In this document: positions 62,730 through 64,000 of the stretch, in pieces | Numbering within the stretch: position 1 is the first letter of the stretch | How the letters are laid out: every line of letters starts with the position of its first letter | From: Sphingobium cloacae | GTDB taxonomy: Bacteria > Pseudomonadota > Alphaproteobacteria > Sphingomonadales > Sphingomonadaceae | NCBI RefSeq assembly: GCF_002355855.1 | Contig: NZ_AP017655.1 | Span: 1,116,001 to 1,180,000 of the forward strand | DNA length: 64,000 nt | Direction of reading: 5' to 3' | The notes under the pieces: generated by a model | Databases searched by the model: none | Told to the model about the DNA's origin: nothing | What the model saw: only the letters and a program-made list of their open reading frames with translations | Position numbers and translations under genes: made by a program

Positions 62730-63952
62730 GCCGCGCGCGCATCCTTTTCCGGTTGGCCGAAGAGCAGGTCCGGCACGGCGTCCAGTGTCGCGGACCAGCG
62801 ATAGCGTTGCTCCATGCGCGCGCGCGCCGCCTGCGCCAGACGCGCCGCCCTGGCCGGATCGGCGAGCAGGGCGATGATCCTGGCGGCTTCCCCGGCGGGA
62901 TCGGCGGCGATCAGGAAATGGGTTTCATCCTGCGCGTCGATCCCTTCGGCGGCTTGCGGCGAAGCCACGACCGGGCGCGCCATGGCCATGGCTTCGAGCA
63001 CCTTGTTCTGGATGCCGCGCGCGATCCGAAGCGGCGCGACCACCACGTCCGCCGCCGCCAGCCAGCCGCGCACATCGGGCACGCCTCCGGTCACGATCAC
63101 GCCGGCGAGAGCGGCGAGCGCCTGCACCGACTTCGACGGATTGCGCCCGACTATGGCGAAGCGGGCGTCGGGATGGACGGCGCGGATGGCGGGCAGGCTT
63201 TCGCGGGCAAAGCTCTCCACCGCCTCGACATTGGGGCGGTAATCCATCTGGCCAGTGAAGACGAGCAGCGGCCCCTCGCCCTTTTCGACGGCGGGGAAAT
63301 CGGTGGAGGGGTCGAAAAAGTCGAGCGCCACGCCATTTTCGATGGCGACCACCTTGTCTCTTCCCTGCCCGCTCGCCTGCCGGAACAGGGCGGCTTCCGC
63401 TTCGCTGACGAAGGCGCAGACATCGGCGCGGGCGGCGGTCCTCTTCTCGAAATCCAGCAGGACGCGGCCTTCGCGCCGGTTGATCCAGGCCATGGGACCG
63501 GAACCCTCCGCGCCGTAAGCGGCATATTTGGCGGAATCGAAATCGACGAAATCCATGAGAAATCGCACAGGGTCCGGCAGCATTGGCACGAAATGCGCCA
63601 TCTGCGCGGAATAGGCGACGACGGCGGAGATGGGCCGCTCCGCCATGACCTGCGCGACCCAGCGGTGCAGTTCGGGATGATCGAACAGGGAGACGAGCAG
63701 CGGCTGCCCCTTGGCGAGACCCGAAAGACCCGCGACCAGCCGCGATCTGTCCCGCATCAGGACGCGCTGGCTGGCGGCGAGCGCGGCCATCTCCTGCGCG
63801 AACCCCATGTCCCGCGCATCGTCGGCGAAGCAGCCGACATGGACCGGCGCGATCTCCGCCAGCCGCTTCAGCAGATGATAGGAGCGGATCTTGTCTCCCC
63901 GATCCGGCGGAAAGGGAATGCGGTGGCAGAGAAAGAGGATTTCTCCCGTCAT
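62726..63952 (-). CDS. XrtA-associated family 1 glycosyltransferase (TIGR03087-like)
   Basis: This 408-aa GT-B enzyme begins MTGEILFLCHRIPFPPDRGDKIRSYH and ends with a donor-binding domain (VVAPLRIARGIQNKVLEAMAM). The sequence resembles the exosortase/PEP-CTERM-linked glycosyltransferase TIGR03087. It probably adds a sugar during exopolysaccharide synthesis. It overlaps xrtA and the upstream gene by 4 bp each. Confidence 0.9.
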   Translation of the reverse strand: MTGEILFLCHRIPFPPDRGDKIRSYHLLKRLAEIAPVHVGCFADDARDMGFAQEMAALAASQRVLMRDRSRLVAGLSGLAKGQPLLVSLFDHPELHRWVAQVMAERPISAVVAYSAQMAHFVPMLPDPVRFLMDFVDFDSAKYAAYGAEGSGPMAWINRREGRVLLDFEKRTAARADVCAFVSEAEAALFRQASGQGRDKVVAIENGVALDFFDPSTDFPAVEKGEGPLLVFTGQMDYRPNVEAVESFARESLPAIRAVHPDARFAIVGRNPSKSVQALAALAGVIVTGGVPDVRGWLAAADVVVAPLRIARGIQNKVLEAMAMARPVVASPQAAEGIDAQDETHFLIAADPAGEAARIIALLADPARAARLAQAARARMEQRYRWSATLDAVPDLLFGQPEKDARAA

Positions 63953-64000
63953 CCCAACCCTCGCGAAATGAAGGGCCCGATCAGGTTCGCGACGGGGAGC
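63949..64000 (-). CDS. C-terminal end of an upstream gene, possibly FemAB-like
   Basis: Sixteen codons followed by TGA are visible; the stop overlaps the glycosyltransferase start (ATGA). The peptide ends LPVANLIGPFISRGLG. The cluster position and this ending fit the FemAB-like protein of XrtA loci, but so little sequence is seen that the call is tentative. Confidence 0.35.
   Translation of the reverse strand, partial: LPVANLIGPFISRGLG

Overview
This is high-G+C chromosomal DNA from an alphaproteobacterium, most likely a sphingomonad (Sphingobium, Sphingomonas or Novosphingobium type). The clues are a CtrA cell-cycle regulator with clustered GANTC sites upstream, an exosortase A (XrtA-EpsI fusion) exopolysaccharide cluster, a compact type II secretion operon, arginine succinyltransferase genes beside an M20 hydrolase, an RcnB-like surface protein, and interspersed repeats containing TTCGGGCTGAGC. 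Genus assignment is inference; no rRNA or tRNA was seen. Nearly all of the window is core, densely packed genome. I saw no prophage, insertion sequence, CRISPR array or defence island.

Layout. 1-4278 (minus): cytochrome c maturation operon ccmC-D-E-F-G-H-I, running off the left edge. 4.4-9.6 kb: purF, a short-chain dehydrogenase, a cyclopropane-fatty-acid-synthase-like methyltransferase, rppH and a DUF481 outer-membrane protein. 9.7-13.2 kb: M20 hydrolase-astA-astB (arginine catabolism), with astD 21 kb away at 34.4 kb. 13.2-20.1 kb: a small hypothetical protein, a two-PAS protein with an antitoxin-like N-terminus, a TadE/TadG pair, cobQ and an exported GH16 glycosidase. 20.2-32.1 kb (minus): type II secretion operon gspC to gspO, whose gspG carries a tandemly expanded leader. 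32.3-34.4 kb: prolyl-4-hydroxylase-like oxygenase, GNAT acetyltransferase and mtgA. 35.9-39.9 kb: sulfate assimilation operon (SUMT, DUF2849, CysI, DUF934, CysH).

40-45 kb: MAPEG protein, dnaB, UPF0262, a GH25-fold protein that seems to lack its catalytic acids, cdd, dcd and a phosphoesterase. 45-47 kb: interspersed repeat, terminator and ctrA. 46-50 kb: LysR/pirin divergent pair, wrbA, and an ECF41 sigma factor behind a carboxymuconolactone-decarboxylase-like gene, with a close match to the ECF41 promoter upstream. 50-54 kb: acyltransferase, RluA-type pseudouridine synthase, a candidate small RNA with a C-rich loop, arfB, a free-methionine-sulfoxide reductase and an RcnB/glycine-zipper protein. 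54-59 kb: bpt, threonine dehydratase, a beta-hydroxyacid dehydrogenase and an exported amidohydrolase. 59-64 kb (minus): XrtA-associated amidotransferase, XrtA-EpsI, a TIGR03087-type glycosyltransferase and the tail of another gene.

Many genes overlap by 4 bp (ATGA or GTGA), which suggests translational coupling. The observations most worth following are the repeated GspG leader, the candidate anti-Shine-Dalgarno RNA at 51.9 kb, the ECF41 regulon with its visible promoter, the ctrA control region, the degenerate GH25 protein, and the antitoxin-like/PAS fusion.
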